Positions 12,401-23,521 of a stretch of DNA of 64,000 bases are shown here, piece after piece (the first letter of the stretch is position 1; every line of letters begins with the position of its first letter). Where the stretch lies: assembly GCA_034638255.1 (NCBI GenBank), contig JAWPGT010000001.1, forward strand, positions 744,001 to 808,000. Reading direction: 5' to 3'. The translations under genes and the position numbers were made by a program. This DNA comes from Coprinus comatus (lineage: Eukaryota; Basidiomycota; Agaricomycetes; Agaricales; Agaricaceae). The notes beneath the pieces were generated by a model. The model saw only the letters and a program-made list of their open reading frames with translations, ran no database searches and was not told the origin of the DNA.

Positions 12401-12597
12401 TTGCTCTCATATATCGCTTTGAAGAGAGCGCTATTGTCATTTCCGATCCTTCACAAACTCTATCTTCAGTGGAGGTTAGCCTTTCACTCGGTCCAGGAAG
12501 GAAACCTCCTCAGTGGGGTCCTCAGAGATCCAAAAGCTTTGTTATTGTTTTGCCTAGCGATGGATTGGCTGGCAGCAGCGTTCGTCAGGACTTTTGA
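9428..12597 (+). CDS. Secreted polysaccharide lyase family 8
   Basis: Twelve exons join in phase: 9428-9867, 9920-10032, 10099-10285, 10343-10364, 10414-10717, 10766-10801, 10858-10867, 10920-11070, 11128-11171, 11231-11396, 11446-11529 and 11581-12597. The ATG at 9428 begins a signal peptide (MKSISTLLCALFLCTPLL), followed by a long Ser/Thr-rich probably O-glycosylated linker. The PL8 alpha/alpha toroid contains WNTNWFSN and the catalytic His/Tyr block GSFGQHGGVLYNGNYGKD. The beta-sandwich part has TTIDYGATPL and WQKAWFFLDN. PL8 enzymes cleave hyaluronan, chondroitin or xanthan by beta-elimination; the substrate cannot be read from the sequence. The 10-nt exon lies inside the catalytic block. 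An in-frame ATG at 9410 would spoil the signal peptide. Confidence 0.92.
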
Positions 12598-12759
12598 AAA
12601 TATTTCTGTCTATGCGACTAATATTGCTACCTTTTGGATTTACCTTCGCTTTTTACCACATGGATTTTTTTTTATGAGTTTTTAACCATTTCGAATCCCA
12701 ATATTTTTGAACATAGTGCGCAAAGGATGATATTTGCGATGAATTTGAACAAAAAGTGA

Positions 12760-13715
12760 CTAGAATACATTTTCCTCGGCATAGGTCTCCGGTTGCTGTT
12801 GGTACTCAGTATCCTGAGGAGCATAGGACTCCTCGGCGGCAGCAGGAGCAGGTACAGCAATAGGTTCGCGCTGCTCTGAGGAGGGCTCGAGAACGACCTT
12901 GTCAACGGGGGGTTCGAGAATCTGGATGGAGTCGGGGAGAGGCTTCTTAGGCCCAACAAGACCCTCGGGATCCCATCCCTTCATGCTTATTGTGATATTA
13001 GTCATTAATTGAAAGGAAAGTTATGATGATGACTTACATCTTGACCTTGATGCCGAGGACACCCTGTCTCAATAGAACGTGGCGTACAGCATAATCGACG
13101 AAGTCGCGAGCAGGTTGACCGGAGTGGATCATGAAACCATCAGTGAATTTCATGGACTTGGCACGAGCAGCACGAAGCTTGCCAGAGACGACAACTTCAC
13201 AACCCTTGGCACCAGACTCCATGACGAAACGGAGGACACCATAGCAAGCACTAAAAAATTAATATTATCAGGTGAAAAAGTCGCAGGTGCATCTGGTAAT
13301 TGACAAACCGGCGGACAGCAAGACCACCAAGAAGCTTATAGCGCAAACTTTCGCACTGTGCGATAGCGGAGAGTCCACGGTATTGGACCTTTTCGGCGTA
13401 AAGTTCAAGCGAGTTCTCTGGGAACTTGAAGCGTTTTTGTACGAGGGAAGTGAGTTCGCGGATACGACGTCCCTTCTCGCCAAGGACCTCTTGAGTATGG
13501 GTCGCACGAATGATGATCTGGAATTTTGTGCTCAATTGTGGAAATCAACGATGAGAATTGGGAATTTTGGTCACCTCAGTGCGGGCGTGGGTGACACGGA
13601 CATCGCAGCCAGAGTAACCTTCCACCGCAAGCTCACGAGTGAAGAATTCGTTCAATTCGGCCCGGAAGACACCATCGGCGACGAACTTGCGCTTTTTGCT
13701 AATTTGGGAGGCCAT
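12760..13715 (-). CDS. RPS3: 40S ribosomal protein uS3
   Basis: Exons 13715-13575, 13517-13309, 13250-13038 and 12985-12760 give 262 aa. The protein starts [15 protein letters not shown] and contains the KH domain with the [13 protein letters not shown] loop (about residues 60-75), the block [21 protein letters not shown], the [13 protein letters not shown] strand and the C-terminal [11 protein letters not shown] and GPKKPLPD motifs. The extended Ala/Glu/Gln-rich tail is usual in fungi. It is a core small-subunit protein at the mRNA entry site. It converges with the PL8 gene with 162 bp between stops. Confidence 0.97.
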
Positions 13716-14207
13716 TTTTTATGCTAATGAACAACAACGATTAAGTATCGGGGATGGTCAAACCAGCGGTATAATAATTAATTACCTTCGACTTACTGAG
13801 GGCGGATATCGTGAGACAATCACCTAATACAAGTTGGGTGGCTGCATCACCTGCATAGTATCTCGCTTTATACCGAGTCACGTGAACGATAATAAGTATA
13901 TATAAGTAGACACTGGTGTGTTGGCCATTTTTATGATCCTCGTCAAGGTAAGCCAACGTTTCATGTACTCTCCATTCTCTTTTCTTCTTCTACTTGACAT
14001 GATGAGTGTTGTATTCAACCCATTGGCACCTCTTAGTCGACTTGAGATGTAGGGACTTGTCCTTGCATTTCACTGACATGAATGACTGTCTGATCCTCCT
14101 TTTGCCTGAAATAAATTTTGCACCGGAGAGCATTATTAATTCCGTTTCTCAGATTCTCACACTGTTGGGTACCCATTTGTTATTCGGTTATTCCAAGTAG
14201 CACGCGA
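13716..14207. promoter_or_regulatory. RPS3 upstream region with TATA-like and CACGTG motifs
   Basis: This gap holds the RPS3 promoter (reading leftward) and the thiolase 3' UTR. A TATATATAAG-like string lies at 13897-13906 and a CACGTG palindrome at 13879-13884. Both are about 165-190 bp upstream of the RPS3 ATG, which would fit a promoter with a 5'UTR; a TTAG acceptor-like site sits just before the ATG. Function is inferred only from position. Confidence 0.35.
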
Positions 14208-15952
14208 TTAGTGTACACTTTCGTTTACAAATATACCTGCGGCCCCCATGCCGCTACCGATGCACATACTTGTGCACAAAATCTTCTCGTTGCGCCTTTT
14301 GAGTTCTGCAAGACCTGTAACTATTTGCCGAATGCCAGCTATAGTAAAGCAGTTATCTACCACAAGTAAATTTAAAACATGTAGATTTCACTTACTCATG
14401 CCAACTGGGTGGGTAATTGCTATTGAGCCTCCACTACACATGTGTTCGTTAGTGGTCTAGAACCCAGTTGTATATTGCCTGACTCACTTGGGATTAATCT
14501 TTTCAACAGGAATGCCTAAATGTTCTACGCAGTAAACAAACTGAGAGGCAAAAGCCTCATTGATCTGATAGATGGTCAACAAAGTTGAATGTTGGAGCAA
14601 GGTGTTGTTAAACATGTCAACCCACTTCATACACATCGACATCCTCTTTGTTCATTCCAAATTCTTCCAATATCTTGGGAACAGCATAGATAGGTGAAAT
14701 ACCCATATAACGTGGTTCAACACCTGTCTTAGTGTATAAATTTTGGGACGATATCAGTACACTGATGAAACCCACCAACTAAAGTACTGCCAACCCATTT
14801 ACCCACAATTTCCATACCCTCCTTTTCTGCTCGTTCTCTTGTTGACATCATAACCAAGCCTGCGCCATCACCAACACCACTTGCATTTCCAGCCGTAGTG
14901 GTCGCTGGCTGCCACTGAGGAAACGCCGACTTCAAAGCCGCAAGACCTTCGGAAGTTACACCAGGTCGGATTGTATCGTCTACGGAGACAATGGTGCCAT
15001 TTATTTCTATAGGTAGAATTTCGTCTGCGAAGATGCCTCGTCTGACGGCCTTGAAAACGACTATCAGAATTTGGACCATTACGGAATAACAATTTGATAC
15101 ACACATCACTTGCTCTCGTATGCGACAGCAAAGCATAGTAATCTTGCTTTTCGCGGGAGACGCTGAATTTTTCGGCGACATTCTCTGACGTCCAACCCAT
15201 GGCCTGACAGCTTCATTAGTTTTATACCAACGAATATACTATAGCCATACCTGCACGGAGTCATGTGCATGTTGGTGTTTGCTAACATTATCCCCTACTT
15301 CTGGTGTTGGACGAGGGCTGGGTGTCCAGTCATCTTGAATAATAATTCTAATTTTCTTCACGAGACAAGTCTAGGACTTACTTCAAGCTCATATTTTCGG
15401 CAGCAACAGCCCAACCAAGGGATATTTCTCCTGAATTAATAGCATGCGCAATCTCTCGCACTGCCATAAGGCCTGAAGAACATAACCTATTCAGGGTTGA
15501 AATTGGAACTGTGTAAGGGACACCAGCAGCTAAAGCAGCAGCTCGGGAAACGTAAAGAGGCGAAGGAGTGTAACATGTTGCTGCAGTAAAGGTTAGCTGA
15601 GCAGCGATAGAAGTCTACCTTAGCACCTACCAACACAGATATCTTGAAGCTTGGCTGGGTCAAGGCGGGTCTTCTCAAGAGTAGCCTATATTTGATTAGG
15701 ATTAGGGCGCACTGAAGAACAGTGAAGCTGGCTCACTTTGAAGAGAGAATATAATAATTGGTCAACGGGTGTATCTTTCCATTGGCCTTTTCGCGCCCTT
15801 CCCACCGCCGTTCGTTTTGCAAATGTGATTACAATGTCATCTGCATTCTTCTGTGTGATATTCACCAAACCTTTTTTACTTCGAGTACTAGCAGCACGCG
15901 TCATACGAGGGTATGTCCTCGTCAAGAGTGTCCTCGAGGGCATTAGCAGCAT
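14208..15952 (-). CDS. 3-ketoacyl-CoA thiolase / acetyl-CoA acyltransferase
   Basis: Multi-exon gene ending at TAA 14208-14210. The thiolase blocks are, in order: DDIVITFAKRTAVGRARKGQWKDTP, the nucleophile-cysteine block LNRLCSSGLMAVREIAHAI, NASGVGDGAGLVMMS, YEINEAFASQ (the E is supplied by the previous exon), the His block GGSIAITHPVG and the second cysteine block CIGSGMGAAG. It catalyses the last step of beta-oxidation, or the reverse condensation. The N-terminus is uncertain: ATG at 15952 or 15943 gives a basic leader (MPSRTLLTRTYPRMTR) and no clear PTS2, so peroxisome versus mitochondrion is open. The residue before the active-site His is Thr instead of the usual Gly. It sits alone between RPS3 and bL32m. 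Confidence 0.9.
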
Positions 15953-16254
15953 GGTTGATATGGGTGAAATGAAAAGACTCGGATCCTATATATTTCGCAT
16001 GTTGCTAGCCTCGTACTTATTCACACAGGAAGGATCTAATGAGAGAAATAGCCGGAGAAACTAAGATCCGCATGGTCGAACCCTTGTATTCTGGGGATAA
16101 ATATATTAGGATTGACAATCACAAGGTATGGAGGAAAGTATTAAAATCGCAGCATCCAACGACCAAGTAGTACTGTATGCATTGTTACTGGAATGAGTTG
16201 AACGCGACAATACAAGTTCATTGCAGACGTACCGTGACTAGGGTGCGTCTATAA
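15953..16254. other. Short intergenic region thiolase / bL32m
   Basis: About 300 bp between the thiolase start and the bL32m stop, both on the minus strand. I see no frame, repeat or RNA gene. Confidence 0.4.
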
Positions 16255-16677
16255 CTATGAGAGGTCCGGGATGTCAGGTTTGTTCTTCGATTTCCACAGG
16301 CGGTGAAGGTACGAATAGCATGTTGAGCAGAGATGGTGTGAGAGTTTGGGAGCTCCGCAACCGGGACAATTTACAATGTCTGGCGAGGTGTGAATGGAAA
16401 GACACAGGTAGAAGAGGCGACACTCACTTTGTTTGTCCTTCAAGCCCTTGTTCGCTGAACGCATGGCCTTACGCGAGTGCGAGGTTTTCTTCTTTGGGAC
16501 GGCAAGAAGGAAAGGTGGGAAGAGTTCGAGGATGGATTGGGGGGAGGGAACTAAGGACCAGCTGAGGGAAGGTCGGATAGCAAACAGCGAGGAAAATGTG
16601 ATGCCTGTCGCGAGGAGGGAGGCTCTTGCGGTGGGCAGAATCGCATTGCGGGTGTGGGTGAGTAGGGCAGCAGCCAT
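16255..16677 (-). CDS. MRPL32: Mitochondrial ribosomal protein bL32m
   Basis: Two exons, 16677-16428 and 16379-16255, give 124 aa. A mitochondrial-type leader (MAAALLTHTRNAILPTARAS) is followed by the processing-site region and the conserved AVPKKKTSHSRKAMRSANK start of mature bL32. A zinc-binding C-terminal part contains CPGCGAPK and HLCSTCY (four cysteines). In yeast this protein is matured by the m-AAA protease. The 48-nt intron contains no in-frame stop, so an unspliced reading also stays open and inserts 16 residues between KDKQ and IVNCP. The start lies 118 bp from the oppositely oriented NDUFA5 start. Confidence 0.95.
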   Translation of the reverse strand: MAAALLTHTRNAILPTARASLLATGITFSSLFAIRPSLSWSLVPSPQSILELFPPFLLAVPKKKTSHSRKAMRSANKGLKDKQSECRLFYLCLSIHTSPDIVNCPGCGAPKLSHHLCSTCYSYLHRLWKSKNKPDIPDLS

Positions 16678-16795
16678 TGCAATGGCTGGCGACAGTGTGA
16701 GGGGTTGACTACACCAAAATTTTGTACTCCGACGCGCGTGATCGCCGCTTATGTTCCTCACGACCCTCAGTGCACCATAGCTCTCCTCCAACACA
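16678..16795. promoter_or_regulatory. 118-bp bidirectional promoter bL32m / NDUFA5
   Basis: Only 118 bp separate the two divergent ATG codons, so both 5' UTRs and promoters must fit here or overlap. Both products are mitochondrial, which suggests but does not prove shared control. No clear TATA element is seen; pyrimidine-rich tracts precede the NDUFA5 start. Confidence 0.5.
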
Positions 16796-17232
16796 ATGTT
16801 CCGCCTCACCCGCCCTCTCTCCCAGGCTATCAAGGCGTCCACAGGCATCACTGGCCTTGCAGTCCACCCCAACCCCCTCCCTGCACTCGCCCAAACATAC
16901 CAGTCTACCCTCTCTGTCCTTGCTTCCATTCCGCAAACATCCGTCTATCGTCAGGGTGCAGAAGCCCTTACACGGCACAAACTCAACATCGTAAAGGCTG
17001 CTAATGGTGACGTCGGGGCTGTAGAGAAACAGCTGAATGAGGGTCAAATCGAAGAGTCGTTGGATATTGCTTCAGATGAACTCTCCCTTGCCAATAAAAT
17101 GATTCAATGGAAAGCGTATGTATTCTCTTTGGCTACAGCTGATGAAGCATCTGACAGCTCTTTAGATGGGAGGATCTTGAGGAGGCTCCAGAAGCAGGGC
17201 AATGGGAATATTTTAGAAAGGCATCATCATAA
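16796..17232 (+). CDS. NDUFA5: Complex I accessory subunit NDUFA5 (29.9-kDa type)
   Basis: Exons 16796-17115 and 17166-17232 give 128 aa. The protein begins MFRLTRPLSQAIKAST and has the family pattern GLAVHPNPLPAL, then YQSTLSVLASIP, then YRQGAEALTRHKL, then EESLDIASDELSL, ending WEDLEEAPEAGQWEYFRKAS. The Trp-Glu rich end supplied by exon 2 is diagnostic. The subunit belongs to the matrix arm (Q module) of NADH:ubiquinone oxidoreductase. If the 50-nt intron were ignored, a longer but wrong frame runs on past the tRNA. Confidence 0.94.
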
Positions 17233-17413
17233 TTGGGAGAGATTTGAGTTGGTATGTATAGAAGATGGGCAGAAACAATTCCCTAGAATACACTTCTTTC
17301 CTGTCAACAAAGTATCACTCGAAATACATTGGAATATGTATGCCCTAGGTTATAATATATGGCATGACTGTTGTAGTCAAGTTTTCCTCTGTCTTCAAAA
17401 AGGTATAAAAATT

Positions 17414-17518
17414 CGCTGGAAGCAGGATTTGAACCTACGCGGTGAAACACCAAGTGATATGTTTGAATGTATTCAAATCACTCGCCTTAACGACTCGGCC
17501 ATTCCAGCTGTCAACAGA
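17414..17518 (-). tRNA. tRNA-Ser(UGA) with anticodon-loop intron
   Basis: Read on the minus strand from 17518, a seven-base acceptor stem GCTGGAA pairs with TTCCAGC at the 3' end. A D arm (GCC...GGC), an anticodon stem AGTGA/TCACT and a T arm (GTAGG/CCTGC around TTCAAAT) are present, along with a long type II variable arm (TGGTG/CACC) that marks serine. The loop reads TT-TGA-A, giving anticodon UGA, followed by a short intron of about 13 nt at the standard position after base 37. A run of five T residues on the minus strand (17410-17406) fits a pol III terminator. No encoded CCA, as expected in eukaryotes. Confidence 0.92.
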
Positions 17519-17650
17519 TTTTGTGCACTTGTTATTATAGTGATTAGACGCCAAGGCTGACGATTGTTACACTAACTGATTGTTTTGTCACTGACATCGA
17601 ACCTCACTTTCCCACCGCCACAATCCTACCGAACTCTTGTATTTACACAG

Positions 17651-18260
17651 ATGGATTCACTCATTCCTTTCACCACATCTGGCTCTCTGGTGGATTGCGT
17701 GGACAGTACGTCTACTACCTCAGTACCCAGCCTCTCCACCATATCCTGAGCAACCTATCCCACATGTGCCTTCATTTGCTGTATCTTGAATGCTCCATCA
17801 CATAGGAAAGATGCTGGTTATTCTTCGAGATGGAAGAAAACTACATGGTGTTTTACGATCGTATGACCAGTTTGGTGTGTCTCTCTCCCTCTTCCACCCG
17901 AGCATTCTGTTGACGAGTCACCTCAGCCAACCTGGTGTTGGAGGATACAGTAGAGAGAATACATCACGGTGATGCCTTCGCCGAAAACTGGCACGGGCTG
18001 TTCCTAATTCGTGGAGAGAACGTAGTACTATTGGGAGAAATTGTATGTCCTCTCTGTCCGCCCAAGACTTCTTCTCATTTGCCTTTCAGGACCTTGATAA
18101 GGAGGATGATGTCCCTCTCCGACAGGTAGACTATCGTATTTTGGAGCCCATTGTCAAGGCCGATATTGAACAGAAAAGGCTGAAAGATGAAGCAAAGGCC
18201 AAAATCCTCTACGACAAGAAAGGCTTTTCCAAAGAGGGCGGTGAAGGGGATGGTTATTAA
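17651..18260 (+). CDS. LSM1: U6 snRNA-associated Sm-like protein LSm1
   Basis: Exons 17651-17705, 17806-17874, 17927-18042 and 18090-18260 give 136 aa. The Sm1 motif ([23 protein letters not shown], then [12 protein letters not shown]) and the Sm2 motif ([15 protein letters not shown]) are complete, followed by the LSm1-type [13 protein letters not shown] block and a Lys-rich helix. LSm1 with LSm2-7 and Pat1 binds oligoadenylated mRNA 3' ends and promotes decapping in the cytoplasm. Confidence 0.95.
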
Positions 18261-18480
18261 TTTGATATTACGGTTGTTTTCTTGTGATCCACTCAATAAC
18301 TAGTTTATCTGTCCCATCGGCCCACAAGTGATTTACCGTGTATGCATCATTAATCGTTTCGTAAATTTACAGGGAACCACCTGTAACATTCATATGGCTG
18401 TGACAAAGCTACAGAAGATGGTACAAATACACGTTAAATCAAAAACAGGAGGCAATGTAATAAAAATACACAAGATGTCG

Positions 18481-21400
18481 TCAAGATGCTGGAGCTTTGC
18501 GTTTCTTTCCCTTTTTCAAACCTTCAGCAACAGGCTTCGATTTGGTGTGCCCATTTGATAGCTTTGAATTAGATGATTTTAAAGGCAAATGCTGGTGGGC
18601 TTTCCGGTCTCTGGGGTCGCAAAGTTCTTCAACGCGTGTCTGCATTTGCCGTTCCCGTGTCGTCAACTTTGTTAACAACTCCTCTTTTTTCTCTCGCTCC
18701 TTGCAGATGTCCTTGTAACGAAGGGTTTGCCATCTGGAATAGTGTCAGTTTCCTGTTTGAAATAGACGAACGACCACATACCCAATGTGTCGTTTACAGG
18801 ATTTAGGTCCAGGACACCACCATTCTCCCTCTTCAACCTCATCAATATCCATATCCTTTTCGGACTTGACATCATCATAACTCTCCAAGACACCAGCACC
18901 GAAAACCTGCCACTCTTCATCGCCGAAGCACAGACGTTGATCCCACCCGCACAGTTCGGTATGCTCGGCTCGTTCGCTGGCAAGCTGAAGTAAGCGTTCT
19001 CGCCATTCGATAAGTGCCATGCTATTTTTGACCTCATCGCGCATCTTCAGAACTTGGCTGAGCTGTACTTCAAGACGCTCCTTTTCGCGATCGATTTTGC
19101 TTGGTTTATTTTTCTTCGCAGGATTGGGTTTGAACTTGCTATCGACACATACAGCAACGCCCTCTCGCCTTTCAGCATGCTTGACGCTTTCCCAAAGTTC
19201 ATCTTTCTTTCCGCCTTTCTTTGCCCATACATCAATGCGGGATTGCATGTACTTGACTCCACATTCATCTGAGCAATACTTAGAAAACGCACCGCGGGCA
19301 GGGTTGTGACAAGCTTTAGTAGAGGCGGGATCAGGATGACGAAGGCCATTTAGGCAACGCTGTTTATATGTGGTTTTGAGCTGTAGATGCGGATTCTCTG
19401 ATGACACAAATGTTAGTTATTTCGCATAACATAAGCTCGTCCACACTGACTTTCGATACATGGAGGGCAAAAAAATTGATCAACCAGGTCAACTTCGAGA
19501 TCGGGCATATTCACACATGCTGTGTGATACCATTCATCACAACTAAGAAACTGTCAACAACAAAAAGATACACAACAACGAAAAATATCTTACCGATCAC
19601 ATGCAATCATGAAGCGATCTCCATCATATTTAGTTTTGCAAACACAATATAACTTGTCATCAACAACATCGTCTTCGTCTTCTTTCTCTTCAGACTTACG
19701 CTCCAAATCAAGATCAATAGACCCGACGGGTATGACAGATGTGGAGCGTGAGCGGGACACAGTAACAGGAGTGACGGTAGCTGATTTTTTGTTGGTTATA
19801 GAGGACTTCAAATGTTTGGCATTTGTTGTTCCCGAAAACACTGCTGCGGTAGGAGGGGGAGTACTATCGGTACCTTTTACTAGCTTCTTGGATTGAGCTG
19901 TTTTTGCTTTTAGTTGTTTACTAGAGATATCCGGTTGCGTTACTAATGAAACCATTGCTGACTTAGTCTTAGAAACTCCCTACACTTCATGAGAACAGAA
20001 AAGGTATAAAAACATAAAGAAATTACCTTCGTTCCAACATCTCTCTTCTTTTTGGGAACTTGACCTATTGCTGTCAAATTTTCAAGTTTCTTGGCCGATT
20101 CTTCTTCTTTTTCTCTGCCACATGGTGCGGTCGCAGGGGGTGGCATCGAATCACGATCTGAACTAAGACACGTGGAAATAGGGGGTACTCCTGGAGATAC
20201 TACAGCAGGGGAGACAGTGACGGAAGTATGTTGCTTGGAGGTTGTTGTCGCAGGGAGAACGTCATCGACACTGGTCTTCAGTGGTAGAGGTGGTCTAGTG
20301 GAGTTTTGGGCATTCAAAATATAGGCGGCCTTGTGTCCATGAGGTGTAGGTGGCTGGTCATCCACCAATTTTAGTAACTCATTCTCAACGTCATCCGGTT
20401 CGTCAATTTCCATCGAGGATGTGTTCAACTTTTTGCTTTCCCCACCAAGCGCTTCAGCAACTGCAAGATCAATATCCATATCATCTTCACGCTTAGGAAC
20501 TTGCGGGCTGGTATCCTCCGCCATCAGTTCTGCAAGCTCTCGTTCCAATGCGGCATCATCAGGCGAGATGCTACGCGGTGCAAGTCGGGTTTTACTTGGT
20601 GCTATCAAAGGAGTTGATGTCGTCGGCTGGTCTAGCTGTTGCTTGATGGGTACAACTGGACTGGCAGAGGGAGAAAGCGACCGGGGTGGTACGGGCAGCA
20701 GTTGTGCACGTAACCAATCGAGAGGATCTTCTTGTGCACGCACAGAGGAGTCCTTGTCCTCATCATCGCGAGATCTCTTTGGGGTAATGATTTGTTCAGT
20801 GTGAATGATACCTTCTTGAGACTGCGAACGAACAGGCGTACTCTTGCCGTCCCATGGTCTATAGAACAGTCATTGTAGGGATGACAAAACGAACAGAATA
20901 TTGAACATACCTTGTTACATCCTTGACTGTTGGGCGCAAAGGAAGCTCTGGGGTAACAGAATGAGGTGATTCCTTGGCTACTGATGAAGGCAAAGTGTTC
21001 TCAACAACATCCGCTACATAACCGATATTGTAATCGCTGTGCACCAGAACGGTCGTAGAGGGTACAGACTCAGGTTCAGGAGTGGCCCGTTCACTAAGCT
21101 GTATCCCTGGTTCAGAGCGAACAGGAGATGCAATGGACTCGGCAACTACATCGCCTGGTTTGCTAACGAGTGGGACATCTATCATGGCAGCCACGGTAAC
21201 AGTTTCTTCCACACGCCTGGCCTCGTCACTTTTCCTTGCCTTGGCACGTCCAATTTGGCTCCCGGGAGGTGACCTTCGTCCAAGCGGACTAACAAGACGC
21301 TGACTATCGGCAAGTCTCTCCCTTTCTCTCTCTTTTTCTTTTTCGCGTTCTACGGCGTCGCCAAGTCCTACATGACCTTGTTTCCGTCCCTGGCCAGAAC

Positions 21401-23521
21401 CAGGACGACGGACGGTGGAGAGGGGTGGACGGAGGTGAGCCTGATCGGTTGAGATTGGTACCGTGACAACCTTACCATGATCGGAAGCGGAAGTGGATGG
21501 AGGCTGCCAAAGGATGGTTCACACTTCAATACTCAGATGTGGGTGAAAGGACTTACAGGAGACTCGGAATGTCTTTGTTTTTTGGTAGGCCGAATATCTT
21601 CTGCTGAAGAGGGCGGAGGGGCAGACACTGAAAGCTGAAATCCAGGGTCAGGACTATGAAGTTTGATTTGTATGGGATCAGACTTTCGAGGACTTTGAAT
21701 ATGAGGACGTGGGCGGATTGGGGGGATATCAACGTTAAGTGGAAATATAGGGTTCATAGATCGGGTTGTTGGTGTATCATGGGTCACTACAGGAACCATT
21801 TGTGCGCTGGCTGGTATAGAATGTAAAACTTGCTCTTTTGAAGAGTCTTGAGTACCGATTAGGGGCTGGTACCGACTTTCCCATTGTTTTCGTCCATGTT
21901 GTAACCTTGCCTCATATGCCTGACGATGCTCCTCTTGACGACGTTCGTGCTCCACTTGCAAACGCTGTGTTTCTAGTTCTTCTTGATGTCGTGTTTGTTC
22001 TTCAAGTCGACGCTCCTCCTCCTCATGTTGTTTGGCTAGTTCAATCCGACGCTCCTCCTCACGTTGCTTGACCTGTTCAATCCGACGACGCTCCTGTTCC
22101 TGATTGTGTTCCATGTATTCGACAGCACGTCGACGCTCAGCCATTACACGCTGTTCTTCACGACGGCGTTGCTCCAACATTGCACGTTTTTCTTCTTCAA
22201 ACCGTATTGATTCCTCACGGCGACGTTGTTCCGTCAATCCACGGTATTCTTCTTGACGACGTTCTTCCTCTAATTGTATTTCTGCACGATGGCGCTGTTC
22301 TTCTTGGAAACGTTTTTCCTCTGTGCGACGATGCTCTTCCTTTTCACCACGACGCTCCTCCCTGACACGTTGTTCATGATTCTGTCTGCGAACTTCCTCT
22401 TGCCTGGATAATTCCTCCTGCCTGTGTAATTCCTCTTCTCTACGTAGGTCCTCTCCGCGAAATCTCTCTTCGTGCTGGCGCTCGAGGGCGAGACGTTCTA
22501 CGAGCAATTGTTGCTCCATTAGTCGTTGGTTGTCCATCCTTTGTTGTTCAGCCAGCGTCTCGCGGTCCAGGTCGCGTTGACGTTGTTGTTCAATGTGTTG
22601 TTCTTGACGCTGACGTTCCCAAGCCCGTTGAAGTTGTAGCTGATTGTTGCGTTCTTGATCCTGTAGGCGCTGTTGCTCGAGGTATCGTTGTCTGTCTTGT
22701 TGGGCATGTAGCTGCTGCTGCTCCTCATACTGCTGAAGAGAGAAAGGTGGGCGTGGGTAAGTAGTTGAAGCAGGGCGAGCGTGATACTCTTCGGCAGGAC
22801 GGAGTTCATCCGTGAGGGGCCTGTGCCTGGCTGCGTGAGAAGGGGGAAGAACTGCGGGATAATCGCGTTGGTGCTGAAGAGAAGGGCTACGATAAGAATC
22901 TTCGGGGGAACGGGGGGTAGGTCTCTGGAGGACAGGTGACTCTGAGGGGCTACCCGCACTGAGACGCTTGCGCTCCTCCGTTGCTGCATGTACAAGGGCC
23001 TCGAGACCGGCAAGAGCCATTTTTGAAGCCTGAGGACTCTGGGGAGGTGGAGGGAGAGAAGCGACGGTGTTGGATCGCGAACGGTGTGAGATACGAGGGT
23101 GTGGAAGAGAGTGAGACGATGTGGGGCGGTAGAGGAGGGGAGAGGACTGAGTGGGAGGGTAGAACGGTGAGCTTGGGGAGGAGAAGGCGGGAAGGGGCGG
23201 GGGCGGCGGGGGCGGGAGGGGAGAGAGGACAGGTGAGTGGATAACAGGGTAAGTATATGCGGCCGGAGAACGTGCCGGAAGTGAAGCAGAGGAGGAAGGG
23301 CGGGAGAGATAGGAGGGATCTGTTGGTGGAGGGTGTAGGAGGGAGTCTAGGGAGCGGGGGGGAGGGAGAGAACGTTGGTCAGCATCCTGTCTCTGGCGTT
23401 GGTTGTGGTGAGCAAGGGCAGGGTTGCGGAGGTGGGGGGCAAGGACAACGGGCTCTGGAACTGGCTGTGGACTGGGCTGGTCGTTGAGGAGGTCGGATAT
23501 GCCCAAACGACGACGAGACAT
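18481..23521 (-). CDS. SPP1: Spp1/CFP1-type PHD finger protein (COMPASS subunit), very long
   Basis: Seven exons join in phase (23521-21557, 21503-20911, 20858-20027, 19979-19594, 19542-19451, 19397-18782, 18733-18481), giving about 1,578 aa. The PHD finger (about residues 1235-1290) shows LYCVCKTKYDGDRFMIACD, CDEWYHTACVNMPD and FFCPPCIE. It is followed by a second Cys-rich block (CLNGLRHPDPASTKACHNPA, KYCSDECGVKYMQ) and a C-terminal domain with CGWDQRLCFGDEEW and a Lys-rich end, as in Spp1/CFP1. This subunit reads H3K4me and guides Set1 methylation. No CXXC domain is seen. Residues 1-655 form an unusual leader: MSRRRLGISDLLN, Pro-rich tracts, then some 300 residues of Arg/Glu/Gln-rich coiled coil. 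Two fused genes cannot be fully excluded, but no stop or alternative start separates them. Confidence 0.85.

Noticed and set aside
14541..14600. Apparent Gln instead of Glu before INEAFA in the thiolase
   Set aside because: An intron boundary falls there; the previous exon supplies Glu, giving the normal YEINEAFA.
17100..17560. Extended frame joining NDUFA5 to sequence over the tRNA
   Set aside because: The canonical intron at 17116 gives the conserved C-terminus; the longer frame ignores it and crosses a tRNA.
22000..22700. Tandem repeats or CRISPR-like periodicity in the SPP1 coiled coil
   Set aside because: The periodic triplets come from Arg/Glu/Gln codons of a coiled coil; units are not identical and there are no spacers.
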